Below are positions 1 to 6,671 of a stretch of DNA of 24,290 nucleotides, one piece after another. The notes under the pieces were generated by a model. The model was not told where the DNA came from. It did not search any database and saw only the letters and a list, made by a program, of their open reading frames with translations. This DNA is from a virus, in the IMG/VR virus record IMGVR_UViG_3300030202_000025, positions 1 through 24,290 of that record; one strand, 5' to 3'. Position numbers and translations under genes: made by a program. Position 1 is the first letter of the stretch. Each line of letters begins with the position of its first letter.

Positions 1-93
1 ATAGATCTACGACCCATGTTTGCTGCATATAAAACAAGAACAATGCAAGAACATTTGATGGGGTATCCCCGCAAATGGGCCGCATATTTTTAA
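1..93 (+). CDS. C-terminal end of an unidentified phage protein (partial)
   Basis: Frame 1 is open from the window edge to a TAA at 91-93, giving about 30 residues that include MFAAYKTRTMQEHLM and end GYPRKWAAYF. The start lies outside the window. The tail is basic and aromatic, and I do not recognise its family. It is followed by a 49-base gap and then the small genes leading to the terminase, so it is probably the last gene of the upstream block. An inverted repeat GGGG-TAT-CCCC (60-70) lies inside the coding sequence and is probably incidental. Confidence 0.5.
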   Translation: MDLRPMFAAYKTRTMQEHLMGYPRKWAAYF

Positions 94-120
94 GTATATG
101 TAACTTGGGAGTTCAGCACA

Positions 121-140
121 CAGACACAGACAGACAGACA
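121..140 (+). repeat. CAGA/CAGACA short tandem repeat just upstream of the first complete gene
   Basis: The gap between 93 and 143 ends in a run of CAGACA followed by about 3.5 copies of CAGA (127-140), three bases before the ATG at 143. There is no Shine-Dalgarno-like purine run in the usual window, so this repeat occupies the place where a ribosome binding site would be. Its role is unknown. It could be an untranslated leader element or a slippage-generated microsatellite. Confidence 0.5.
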
Positions 141-142
141 TT

Positions 143-418
143 ATGGTTAAAAAAATACATCAAAATAAAACTGGCGGATTAAGCGAAAGAGGCAGAAAAT
201 TTTTTAACAACAGAGACGGATCTAATTTAAAAGCTCCAGTAAGCAAAGGTACTGGGGGGAGGCGTGTATCATTTGCAGCGAGGTTCGCTGGAATGCGTGG
301 CCCCATGAAAGATGATAAAGGCAACCCAACTAGAAAAGCTCTTGCTCTAAAAAAGTGGGGGTTTAGTTCAGTAGCTGCTGCCAAAAATTTTGCTAACAAA
401 AATAAGAAAACTGCATAA
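143..418 (+). CDS. Small basic phage protein, DUF6321-like
   Basis: This 91-residue, strongly basic protein opens with GGLSERGRKFF (residues 11-21). It continues with a conserved-looking core: LKAPVSKGTGGRRVSFAARF, then GMRGPMKDDKGNPTRKALALKKW. I recognise this arrangement from small proteins common in tailed-phage genomes, which I recall as DUF6321; the name should be verified by a profile search. No catalytic motif or membrane segment is seen. The charge suggests nucleic-acid binding, but that is inference. The start has no Shine-Dalgarno and follows a CAGA repeat. The stop overlaps the next start (TAATG at 416-420), so the two are probably translationally coupled. Confidence 0.8.
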   Translation: MVKKIHQNKTGGLSERGRKFFNNRDGSNLKAPVSKGTGGRRVSFAARFAGMRGPMKDDKGNPTRKALALKKWGFSSVAAAKNFANKNKKTA

Positions 419-612
419 TGGATAATAATTTAAAAAATAAAATGATTACTGCAATGGTATTCCTAGCTGAAGATACAAACGGCATGGTTATCCATCTAAA
501 CGGCTTTGATAATCCAAAGCACGCAAATACTTTTGTTAAAAAATTAATGAAGAATAGTGGGATCGAGTATAACTCAATATTAGATATGGTTGATCTACCC
601 ACATTACACTAG
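418..612 (+). CDS. Small hypothetical protein
   Basis: This 64-residue protein begins MDNNLKNKMITAMVFLAED and ends SILDMVDLPTLH. It has a mixed, probably alpha/beta composition (a hydrophobic strand near residues 10-17, then an HLNGFDNPKHANTFVKKLM helix) and no signal peptide or membrane span. I do not recognise the family. Its ATG shares one base with the stop of the upstream gene, and an AGGAGG directly after its stop serves the next small gene. Its position just ahead of the terminase is where a small terminase subunit might be expected, but it is shorter than usual and shows no clear helix-turn-helix. I therefore leave it unassigned. Confidence 0.7.
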   Translation: MDNNLKNKMITAMVFLAEDTNGMVIHLNGFDNPKHANTFVKKLMKNSGIEYNSILDMVDLPTLH

Positions 613-620
613 GAGGAAGA

Positions 621-719
621 ATGGAAAAAATAATAAAAAAATGGAATAGTTGGAGTAGAAATATAAAAGCAGCTATTGTTATTTCTGCTGTTATTATTTT
701 AATTGCTATTATATTTTAA
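621..719 (+). CDS. 32-residue single-span membrane peptide
   Basis: A short open frame starts at ATG 621 behind a perfect AGGAGG (611-616) and ends TAA at 717-719. The product is 32 residues: a basic, Trp-containing head (MEKIIKKWNSWSRN) followed by an uninterrupted hydrophobic stretch, residues 17-32, rich in Ile, Val and Ala. This is a plausible inner-membrane peptide with its N-terminus in the cytoplasm. The stop overlaps the terminase start (TAATG, 717-721), and the terminase has no visible Shine-Dalgarno of its own. The gene may therefore exist partly to bring ribosomes to the terminase. A mini-holin is another possibility, based only on size and topology. Confidence 0.65.
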   Translation: MEKIIKKWNSWSRNIKAAIVISAVIILIAIIF

Positions 720-1999
720 TGCACATCCAGATACCTTATACACCTCGGCCATTACAAGCGAAGCTGCATGAGGATTTGGATAAACATCGGTTCGCAGTAT
801 TAAATTGCCATAGAAGGTTTGGCAAAACTATTTTGGTTATTCTACATTTGATTAGAAAAGCTCTAACGAATGATAAGAAGAACCCCAGGTATTATCTGAT
901 CGGGCCAACATTTGTTTCGATTAAAAGGGTTTGCTGGGATTATCTAAAGCAATACGCTGGTTGTATTCCTGGTACTACATTTAACGAAACAGAATTAAGA
1001 TGCGATCTGCCAAATGGCGCAAGGATTACTCTGCTATCAAGCGAGGATCCAGATAAGATTAGAGGAATATATGCAGACGGAGTTTGCATAGACGAGTGCA
1101 GCCAAATGAACCCAATACTTTGGCACGAAATTATAAGACCCGCATTATCTGACAGAGAAGGCTTTTGTTATTTTATTTCAACACCAGCTGGAATGTCTAA
1201 TATATTTTATGAGCTATACCAATATGCTTTGGGAGATCCAAAGTGGTTAGCTTACACAGCAAAGTCATCAGAGACAAAGTTAATAGACCAAGAAGAATTA
1301 GACGCTGCTAAAGCACAGATGGGGGAAAGTAAATTTCTCCAAGAATTTGAATGCGATTGGATAGCAAATGTAACGGGAAGTATTTATGGAAAAATAATAC
1401 AGAAATTAGAAGATAACAAACAGATAACCAGGATTGCTTATGATCCATCGCTTTTAGTTTCGACAGCATGGGATTTGGGTTATGGAGACAACACCGCAAT
1501 AGTTTTTTTTCAACAAGTTGGTAATCAAATAATGATTATTGATTATTATGAAAACAACAAAGAAGGCTTGCCGCATTATGTTAAATACATACAAGATAAA
1601 GATTATGTTTATGACGAACACTATGCGCCACACGATATAGAAGTAACAGAATTTAGTAATGGTAAGACAAGACGAGAGATTGCTTATCAATTAGGAATAA
1701 GATTTAGGGTACTGCCAAAACTGCCATTGGAAGATGGCATACACAATTTAAAAATGGTGTTACCTAAATGTTGGTTTGATGCAGATGCTACCAAACCATT
1801 AATAGCTGCATTAAGACATCATCATCGAAAGTTTAACGACAAGATGAGAATTTTTAGTGCAAAACCCGTTAAGGATTTTAGCTCACACGCTTGCGATGCT
1901 GCAAGATACATGGCTACATCTTTATCGGAATTACCAAGACAAAAAATGGCTGAACAAAAGACAGCCGAAAACGATTACGCAATACACCAGGAGAAATAA
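719..1999 (+). CDS. Terminase large subunit (packaging ATPase-nuclease)
   Basis: This 426-residue protein has the full two-domain layout of large terminases. The ATPase part shows a Walker A of the form CHRRFGKT (residues 30-37), a Walker B GVCIDE (121-126, acidic pair D125/E126) and the coupling motif ISTPAG (153-158). The nuclease part begins with AWDLGYGDNTAI (about 250-261), where D252 is the expected first metal ligand and D257 follows. Further acidic residues lie at APHDIEVTE (around 310) and near the C-terminus in SSHACDAARYMA. The protein docks on the portal and pumps and cuts DNA. Its ATG overlaps the stop of the membrane peptide, without its own Shine-Dalgarno. In T7 the homologous gene lies after the tail fibre; here it leads the head genes. 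No small terminase gene is identified. Confidence 0.96.
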   Translation: MHIQIPYTPRPLQAKLHEDLDKHRFAVLNCHRRFGKTILVILHLIRKALTNDKKNPRYYLIGPTFVSIKRVCWDYLKQYAGCIPGTTFNETELRCDLPNGARITLLSSEDPDKIRGIYADGVCIDECSQMNPILWHEIIRPALSDREGFCYFISTPAGMSNIFYELYQYALGDPKWLAYTAKSSETKLIDQEELDAAKAQMGESKFLQEFECDWIANVTGSIYGKIIQKLEDNKQITRIAYDPSLLVSTAWDLGYGDNTAIVFFQQVGNQIMIIDYYENNKEGLPHYVKYIQDKDYVYDEHYAPHDIEVTEFSNGKTRREIAYQLGIRFRVLPKLPLEDGIHNLKMVLPKCWFDADATKPLIAALRHHHRKFNDKMRIFSAKPVKDFSSHACDAARYMATSLSELPRQKMAEQKTAENDYAIHQEK

Positions 2000-2002
2000 A
2001 TT

Positions 2003-2227
2003 ATGAGTTTTTTAATGCCAAAAATGCCAGCGATGCCAGCAATACCCGCACCCCAACCATTACCAGACCCACCAAAATACGATGATGCAGATAGAGCTGC
2101 GGAGACAGCAGCAAAGCAAGCAAAATTAAGAGCTGGTAGAGTAGGTAGATCTGCAACAATTTTAACGTCTGCTTCTGGATTAGAAGATGACGAAACATCA
2201 ACAAAGAAAACTTTATTAGGAGGATAA
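2003..2227 (+). CDS. Small Pro/Ala-rich protein with C-terminal TILT...TLLGG motif (copy 1)
   Basis: This 74-residue protein has a low-complexity, Pro/Ala/Met-rich N-terminus (MPKMPAMPAIPAPQPLPDPP), a short charged helix-like middle (about residues 27-43) and a C-terminal segment containing RSATILTSASGL, ending KKTLLGG. The same C-terminal pattern recurs in the next gene. I have seen this arrangement in small podophage proteins lying beside terminase and portal genes, but I know no established function. An AGGAG lies upstream of ATG 2003. The codons for the final Leu-Gly-Gly contain an AGGAGGA (2218-2224) that serves as the Shine-Dalgarno of the next gene. A virion or connector-associated role is plausible from position only. 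Confidence 0.75.
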   Translation: MSFLMPKMPAMPAIPAPQPLPDPPKYDDADRAAETAAKQAKLRAGRVGRSATILTSASGLEDDETSTKKTLLGG

Positions 2228-2228
2228 T

Positions 2229-2468
2229 ATGGGAGGAGCAGTAGCAAGAGTATTTAGACCAGCACCAAGACCAGTACAAGCACCAGCACCCGCACCAACT
2301 TACGCAGCACCTACAAAAGCTGAAGTATCACAAGCAACATCAACGGCTGCTACATCTACAATGGGATTATCAAGAGGTAAAGGCAGATCATCAACAATAT
2401 TAACTGGCGCAAAAGGTTTAGGCGATAACGCATTAACAACATCTAAAAGAACTTTACTCGGAGGGTAA
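2229..2468 (+). CDS. Small Pro/Ala-rich protein with C-terminal TILT...TLLGG motif (copy 2)
   Basis: This 79-residue protein is a likely paralogue of the preceding gene. Its N-terminus is different but also Pro/Ala-rich (FRPAPRPVQAPAPAPTYAAP), followed by an Ala/Thr/Ser-rich linker. The C-terminal ~27 residues repeat the motif: RSSTILTGAKGLGDN, then KRTLLGG. The start at 2229 lies 4 bases after the AGGAGGA embedded in the upstream stop region. Its own terminal Gly-Gly codons again form GGAGGG (2460-2465), 3 bases before the portal start. The shared tail with divergent heads suggests that the C-terminal peptide is the conserved docking element. The function is unknown. Confidence 0.75.
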   Translation: MGGAVARVFRPAPRPVQAPAPAPTYAAPTKAEVSQATSTAATSTMGLSRGKGRSSTILTGAKGLGDNALTTSKRTLLGG

Positions 2469-4067
2469 ATGGCACAAGATCCAAAAGCAAAAATGGTTAT
2501 AGAGAGATATAAAACTCTCAAAGCACAAAGAGTTACCTGGGAAGATCATTGGCAAGAGATTGCAGATTATTTTTTACCGAGAAAAGCAAACATCACAGAG
2601 AAGCACACAGCTGGCGATAAACGCCACGATCAAATTTTCGATGGAACTGCCACACACGCATTAGAATTGTTGTCTGCGTCTCTTAATGGGATGTTAACCA
2701 ATACTATTTCGCCATGGTTTGTTTTAAAATTTAGAAACCAAATGGCAGCTGACAATGATGCTGCTAACGAATGGTTAGAGAGTTGCGCAAAGATTATGCA
2801 GCAAGTGTTTGCACGATCAAACTTTCAACAAGAAATTTTTGAATTATACCATGAGCTGCTAGCATTTGGTACGTCTGCTATGTTTATTACAGACGATGTT
2901 CAAGATGATTTAAGATTTAGAACATTACATATTTCAGAACTATACATTACTGAAAATGAAAAAGGTTTAGTTGATAGTTTAACTAGAAGATTTCATTTAA
3001 AAAATAAAAATATACCAGGAATGTATCCAGATGCAGATTTACACAAGTCTATTTTAGCTGATATTGAAAAAGCTCCTTATGATGAAACTGTTATTATTCA
3101 TTCAGTTTATCCAAGTGCAACACCTATGGGTTATGACAATAATAAAAATATGGATTTTGTTTCTTGTCATGTTCACGAAAAATCTGGAACTTTATTAAGA
3201 GAAAGTGGATTTAAAGAGTTTCCTTATGTAGTACCACGTTATTTAAAATCTTCTTCTAATGAAGTATATGGTAGATCTCCAGCAATGAATGCTTTGCCAG
3301 ATACCAAGATGTTAAACACAATGTCTAAAACAACTATCAAGGCAGCTCAAAAACAAATTGATCCACCTTTGATGGTTCCCGATGACGGATTTATTTTACC
3401 AGTAAGAACTGTACCTGGTGGATTAAATTTTTACAGATCTGGAACTAGAGAAAGAATTGAACCATTAAATATAGGTTCAAACAATCCACTAGGTTTACAA
3501 ATGGAAGAACAAAGAAGAAAAGCTATTAGAGAAAACTTTTTTGTTGACCAGCTAATGACTACGGGTAATCAAAACATGACAGCAACAGAGGTTATGCAAA
3601 GAACAGAAGAAAAGATGAGATTACTTGGCCCCGTGTTAGGTAGATTACAAAGTGAATTATTACAGCCATTAATTACAAGATCTTTTAATTTATTATTAAA
3701 AAATAATAAACTTCCACCAATACCAGAAGAACTAGGCGATCAAGATGTAGAAATAGAATATGTATCTCCATTAGCCAAAGCTCAAAAGAGCCAGGAGCTG
3801 TCATCAGTTATGCGTGGAATAGAAATATTTGGATCTATGCAAAATATAGCTCCCGTTTTTGATTATATAGATATTGATGGTTTAGTTAATCACATCCAAG
3901 AAGTTTTAGGATTACCAGCTAAAATTATGAGATCAAAAGCAGAAGTACAACAAAGACAACAACAAAAGCAACAAGCTGAAATGGAACAAATGCAGTTACA
4001 ACAAGCGCAGCAAGTTGCAGAAACAGCTGGTAAGATAGCTCCAGCTTTAAAGGTAGCAAATGAATAG
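2469..4067 (+). CDS. Portal / head-to-tail connector protein (T7 gp8-like)
   Basis: This 532-residue protein is of the size and sequence type of the podophage head-tail connector family (Pfam Head-tail_con). Family-typical stretches are WEDHWQEIADYFLPRK near residue 25, IFDGTATHALELLSASLNGM near 56-75, and SPWFVLKF. A later MTATEVMQRTEEKMRLLGPV segment (about 375) is the characteristic helix before the C-terminal crown. The last ~50 residues are Gln/Met/Ala-rich and helical. It forms the dodecameric ring at the packaging vertex, where terminase, internal core and tail tube attach. Start ATG 2469 has GGAGGG immediately upstream. The 3' end overlaps the next gene by 8 bases. Confidence 0.95.
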   Translation: MAQDPKAKMVIERYKTLKAQRVTWEDHWQEIADYFLPRKANITEKHTAGDKRHDQIFDGTATHALELLSASLNGMLTNTISPWFVLKFRNQMAADNDAANEWLESCAKIMQQVFARSNFQQEIFELYHELLAFGTSAMFITDDVQDDLRFRTLHISELYITENEKGLVDSLTRRFHLKNKNIPGMYPDADLHKSILADIEKAPYDETVIIHSVYPSATPMGYDNNKNMDFVSCHVHEKSGTLLRESGFKEFPYVVPRYLKSSSNEVYGRSPAMNALPDTKMLNTMSKTTIKAAQKQIDPPLMVPDDGFILPVRTVPGGLNFYRSGTRERIEPLNIGSNNPLGLQMEEQRRKAIRENFFVDQLMTTGNQNMTATEVMQRTEEKMRLLGPVLGRLQSELLQPLITRSFNLLLKNNKLPPIPEELGDQDVEIEYVSPLAKAQKSQELSSVMRGIEIFGSMQNIAPVFDYIDIDGLVNHIQEVLGLPAKIMRSKAEVQQRQQQKQQAEMEQMQLQQAQQVAETAGKIAPALKVANE

Positions 4068-4281
4068 TAAAGATTTGAAGCAATTAGAACTTGCTTACAA
4101 ACAAACTTTTAGTTCCGATACGGGTAAAGAAGTATTAGAGGATCTAAAAAAAAGATGCAGTTTTTATTCTACGTCACACATAAAAGGCGATAGCCATGAA
4201 AGCGCATTTTTAGAAGGAACAAGATCTGTAATCTTGTTTATTAATAATATGCTCAACAAAAAACCAATGGAGGATAAATGA
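4060..4281 (+). CDS. Small Bbp19-like phage protein
   Basis: This 73-residue protein contains YKQTFSSDTGKEVLEDLKKRC (about residues 13-33), then HIKGDSHESAFLEGTRSVIL and a helical tail. The pattern of a T-G-K-x-V-L-x-D-L start, a D-x-H-E-x-x-x-x-E-G-x-R-S-V core and a position beside the portal fits the family I know as Bbp19-like, whose function is not established. It starts inside the portal gene (8-base overlap) and ends in an ATGA overlap with the scaffold gene, so all three are probably translated as a coupled set. A virion-assembly or connector-accessory role is inference from position. Confidence 0.75.
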   Translation: MNSKDLKQLELAYKQTFSSDTGKEVLEDLKKRCSFYSTSHIKGDSHESAFLEGTRSVILFINNMLNKKPMEDK

Positions 4282-5108
4282 GTAGTGAAACAAACCAGGT
4301 AGCAACGGAACAACCAAGTACGTTGTCTGCGGAAACACCAGTAACACCAGAAACAGTAAGTACAGATTGGAAAGCCAGTTTGTCGGAAGAAATAAGAGCA
4401 GATAAATCTTTAGAAAATATTAAAGATATAGAAGGTTTAGCAAAATCTTATGTTCATGCACAAAAATTAGTTGGCTCGGATAAAATCCCAGTACCTAATA
4501 AATATGCAACAGAACAAGATTGGGATGCTGTTTACGAAAAATTAGGCAGACCCGCAGACGCTGAAGGGTATAAATATGATTTACCAGAAGATCAGCAAAT
4601 AGATGCTGAAGCGTTAAAGAGTTTTTCAAGTCAAGCGCATAAGTTAGGATTACTTCCTGGCCAGGCGAATGGCATGGTAAAATTTTATAATGAAATGACA
4701 AGTGCTGCAATGCAAGAACTAGATACAAAAGCAACAGCAGCAAGAGAAGCTAGCTCTACTGAACTTAAAAAAGAGTGGGGTCAAGCATTCGATCAAAAAG
4801 TAACACAAGCTGCAAATCTTGCTAAATCAGTTGGCGCAACAGAATTGTTTAACGCTAACATGGCAGATGGAACCAAACTTGGAGACCATCCAATTATGAT
4901 TAAAGCATTTGCAGAGTTAGCGGGCAAGATGGGAGAGGATACAATTACTCAATCATCTGGGCCAGTTTTCCAAACACCAGAACAAATAGAAAAAGAAATT
5001 GGAGAACTAACTATGCCAGGTTCAGCGTATTGGGATAAACATCATCCTAACCACCAGGCAGCTATTGCAGAAGTTTTGGCTTTACGAGAAAAGAAAAATC
5101 AAGTATAG
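4278..5108 (+). CDS. Capsid assembly scaffolding protein
   Basis: This 276-residue acidic, helix-rich protein has an N-terminus of Ser/Thr/Glu/Pro low complexity. A conserved block follows: DWKASLSEEIRADKSLENIK (about 29-48), GLAKSYVHAQKLVGSDKIPV, then an EQDWDAVYEKLGRPADAEGY segment. This matches scaffold proteins found between portal and coat in podophages. It would form the internal core that directs prohead assembly and then leave the particle. The ATGA overlap with the upstream gene (4278-4281) and a GGAGG at 4269-4273 support the start. The C-terminal HPNHQAAIAEVLALREKK helix fits the coat-binding end usual for scaffolds, which is inference. Confidence 0.88.
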   Translation: MSSETNQVATEQPSTLSAETPVTPETVSTDWKASLSEEIRADKSLENIKDIEGLAKSYVHAQKLVGSDKIPVPNKYATEQDWDAVYEKLGRPADAEGYKYDLPEDQQIDAEALKSFSSQAHKLGLLPGQANGMVKFYNEMTSAAMQELDTKATAAREASSTELKKEWGQAFDQKVTQAANLAKSVGATELFNANMADGTKLGDHPIMIKAFAELAGKMGEDTITQSSGPVFQTPEQIEKEIGELTMPGSAYWDKHHPNHQAAIAEVLALREKKNQV

Positions 5109-5249
5109 CTCAAAATACTAGGATAATCGCAAGACCCTAGTTGACATTAGGAAAAGACTAACATCTACAAGATGTAAAACCTAGGTTTAGACCCGCAAGG
5201 ATAATCAGCCGTTTAACATTAACATAAACCAAGAAAAAAGGAGAATAGT
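5109..5249 (+). promoter_or_regulatory. Structured leader in front of the capsid gene
   Basis: This 141-base gap is the longest non-coding stretch in the window and holds several elements. A stem ACTAGG/CCTAGT pairs 5117-5122 with 5136-5141. A perfect 6-bp hairpin ACATCT-ACA-AGATGT lies at 5161-5175. A 12-bp palindrome AAACCTAGGTTT lies at 5177-5188. A consensus-like -35 hexamer TTGACA (5141-5146) has only a weak -10 match (TCTACA, 5164-5169) at 17-base spacing. The words GATAATC, GCAAG and ACCC occur twice in reversed order (5122-5137 and 5191-5206). AAGGAG at 5238-5243 is the capsid ribosome binding site. Together these suggest a promoter, processing site or stabilising 5' leader for the most highly expressed gene. 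Confidence 0.45.
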
Positions 5250-6125
5250 ATGTCTATTCAAATTACTACTTCTTTTGTAGAGCAGTATAGTTCAAATGTA
5301 ACTATGCTTTCTCAACAAATGGGAAGTAAATTAAGAGGTTCTGTTGATGTGGAGACTATTAATGGTAAAAACGCTTTCTTCGATCAAGTCGGAGTTACAG
5401 CTGCTCAAATAAGAACGAGCAGACATGGCGATACACCACAAATAGACACGCCTCACAGCAGAAGAAGATTGAGCTTGGCAGATTATGAGTGGGCTGATTT
5501 AGTTGACGATGTCGACAAAGTTAGAATGCTTATAGATCCAACAAGTTCTTACGCAAAAGCAGCAGCATCTGCTATGAACAGAAGTATTGACGATGTAATT
5601 ATTACAGCGATGAATGCGTCTGCTTCAACTGGTGTAGCTGGTGGTACATCTACGGCTTTACCTTCAACGCAAAAAACAGCAACTTCAGACCAATCAGATG
5701 GTTTGACTATTGCTAAACTTTTGTCTGCGAAGAAAATCATGGATGATAACGATGTAGATCCTTCATTGAAGAGATTTATCGTTTGTGGGCCACAACAAAT
5801 ATCAGATCTATTAGGAACAACTTCAGTTACAAGTGCTGACTTTAATACAGTTAGAGCTTTATCAACTGGAGAAGTTAATTCATTCCTAGGATTTGAATTT
5901 ATAATGTCAACAAGACTGAACAAGGATGCAACTAATACTACTGACAGATTAGTTTTTGCTTATACTGAAGATGCTATTAAACTTGGCATGGGAAAAGATA
6001 TATCTGCAAAAATCTCTGAAAGAGCTGACAAGTCTTACTCAACACAAGTGTACTATTGTATGTCACTAGGTGCTGTAAGAATGGAAGAGAAAAAAGTTGT
6101 TCAAATCCCTTGTCACGAAGCATAA
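5250..6125 (+). CDS. Major capsid protein
   Basis: This 291-residue protein has the sequence pattern of a podophage coat family (I recall it as Pfam Phage_capsid_2, HK97-like fold). Typical segments are ITTSFVEQYSSNVTMLSQQ at the N-terminus, GSKLRGSV, NGKNAFFDQVG (about 39-49), then SRHGDTPQIDTPHSRRRLSL and YEWADLVDDVDKVRMLIDPTS. It forms the icosahedral shell. It follows the scaffold gene and a structured 141-base leader, with AAGGAG 6 bases upstream of the ATG. There is no sign of a frameshifted longer form: the frame ends cleanly at 6125 and the next gene has its own strong Shine-Dalgarno. Confidence 0.93.
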   Translation: MSIQITTSFVEQYSSNVTMLSQQMGSKLRGSVDVETINGKNAFFDQVGVTAAQIRTSRHGDTPQIDTPHSRRRLSLADYEWADLVDDVDKVRMLIDPTSSYAKAAASAMNRSIDDVIITAMNASASTGVAGGTSTALPSTQKTATSDQSDGLTIAKLLSAKKIMDDNDVDPSLKRFIVCGPQQISDLLGTTSVTSADFNTVRALSTGEVNSFLGFEFIMSTRLNKDATNTTDRLVFAYTEDAIKLGMGKDISAKISERADKSYSTQVYYCMSLGAVRMEEKKVVQIPCHEA

Positions 6126-6140
6126 TAGGAGGATAGAAAT

Positions 6141-6620
6141 ATGGGAACTAAAAATACTGATCTAGTAGCAAATTTCGAAGCGTCTCCTTCAGTTGCTAAC
6201 AACTCTGCTGAATTACATGGCGTTTTAAGAACAGCTCATGGAACTGTGGAATTAGCATCTGGCGATAGTGATGATAACGATATTGTTATGTTAGCACCAA
6301 TCCCAAGTAACGCTGCTGTACCAAGTTTATTTATTGGTTCAGACACACTTGGCGGTTCGTGTACTTTCAATGTAGGGATATACACTTCAGCTGGCGTAGT
6401 TAAAGACGAAGATGTATTTGCAACTCTAGTAGCTGATGCTGCTGGAATGGCGGATGTTCGTTTTGAAGCTGCTAATATAGATACAGCTGGAAAAAAGATG
6501 TGGGAATTAGCTGGAGACAGCTCTGATCCAGGAGGATATTACTATGTAGCAGCTACAATGGCTGCTGATGGTCAAACTGCTGGAACTATGTCTTGGAACA
6601 TTTCATACGTTGTAAATTAA
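6141..6620 (+). CDS. Probable capsid decoration / minor head protein
   Basis: This 159-residue acidic, Ala/Gly/Asp-rich protein has a predicted all-beta character, with alternating short hydrophobic strands and small residues (for example CTFNVGIYTSAG and TMSWNISYVVN). It has no signal peptide or membrane span. It lies 15 bases downstream of the coat gene behind AGGAGGA (6127-6133). This is the usual place and size of an outer-surface decoration protein. I cannot place it in a named family, so the function is from context. A GC-rich hairpin follows 13 bases after its stop, perhaps bounding a highly expressed coat-decoration transcript segment. Confidence 0.6.
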   Translation: MGTKNTDLVANFEASPSVANNSAELHGVLRTAHGTVELASGDSDDNDIVMLAPIPSNAAVPSLFIGSDTLGGSCTFNVGIYTSAGVVKDEDVFATLVADAAGMADVRFEAANIDTAGKKMWELAGDSSDPGGYYYVAATMAADGQTAGTMSWNISYVVN

Positions 6621-6633
6621 TACAATAAAATTT

Positions 6634-6665
6634 TAGGCGGGGGAAGCGAGAGTGGATCCCGCCTA
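6634..6665 (+). promoter_or_regulatory. GC-rich hairpin between the decoration gene and the next small gene
   Basis: TAGGCGGG (6634-6641) pairs perfectly with CCCGCCTA (6658-6665) around a 16-base purine-rich loop. It is the strongest short stem I found in this AT-rich window. No T-tract follows it, so it is not a standard factor-independent terminator. It ends 6 bases before the ATG of the next gene, in the region where a ribosome binding site should lie. It could stabilise the upstream capsid mRNA end, act as an RNase processing site, or restrict translation of the gene at 6672. Confidence 0.6.
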
Positions 6666-6671
6666 GAGTGC

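Noticed and set aside
60-70. GGGG-TAT-CCCC hairpin as a terminator
   Set aside because: The stem is only 4 bp, lies inside a coding frame and has no adjacent T-tract.
115-140. CAGA repeats as a CRISPR-like or att site
   Set aside because: The units are 4-6 bases in direct tandem without spacers, and no integrase or cas gene is present.
418-612. Small terminase subunit
   Set aside because: At 64 residues it is short, and no helix-turn-helix or oligomerisation pattern is visible. Position alone is insufficient.
2001-2279. Overlapping minus-strand frames opposite the small Pro-rich genes
   Set aside because: The Leu/Ser-rich translations are the complement of Pro/Ala/Gln-rich codons, with no promoter or ribosome site. 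They are shadows.
5141-5169. A firm sigma70 promoter call at TTGACA
   Set aside because: The -35 is perfect, but the -10 at 17-base spacing (TCTACA) matches poorly, so it is reported only as part of the leader.
5549-5923. 124-codon open frame on the minus strand opposite the capsid gene
   Set aside because: It is fully antisense to a confident coat gene, has no ribosome site or recognisable family, and is explained by codon bias of the + strand gene.
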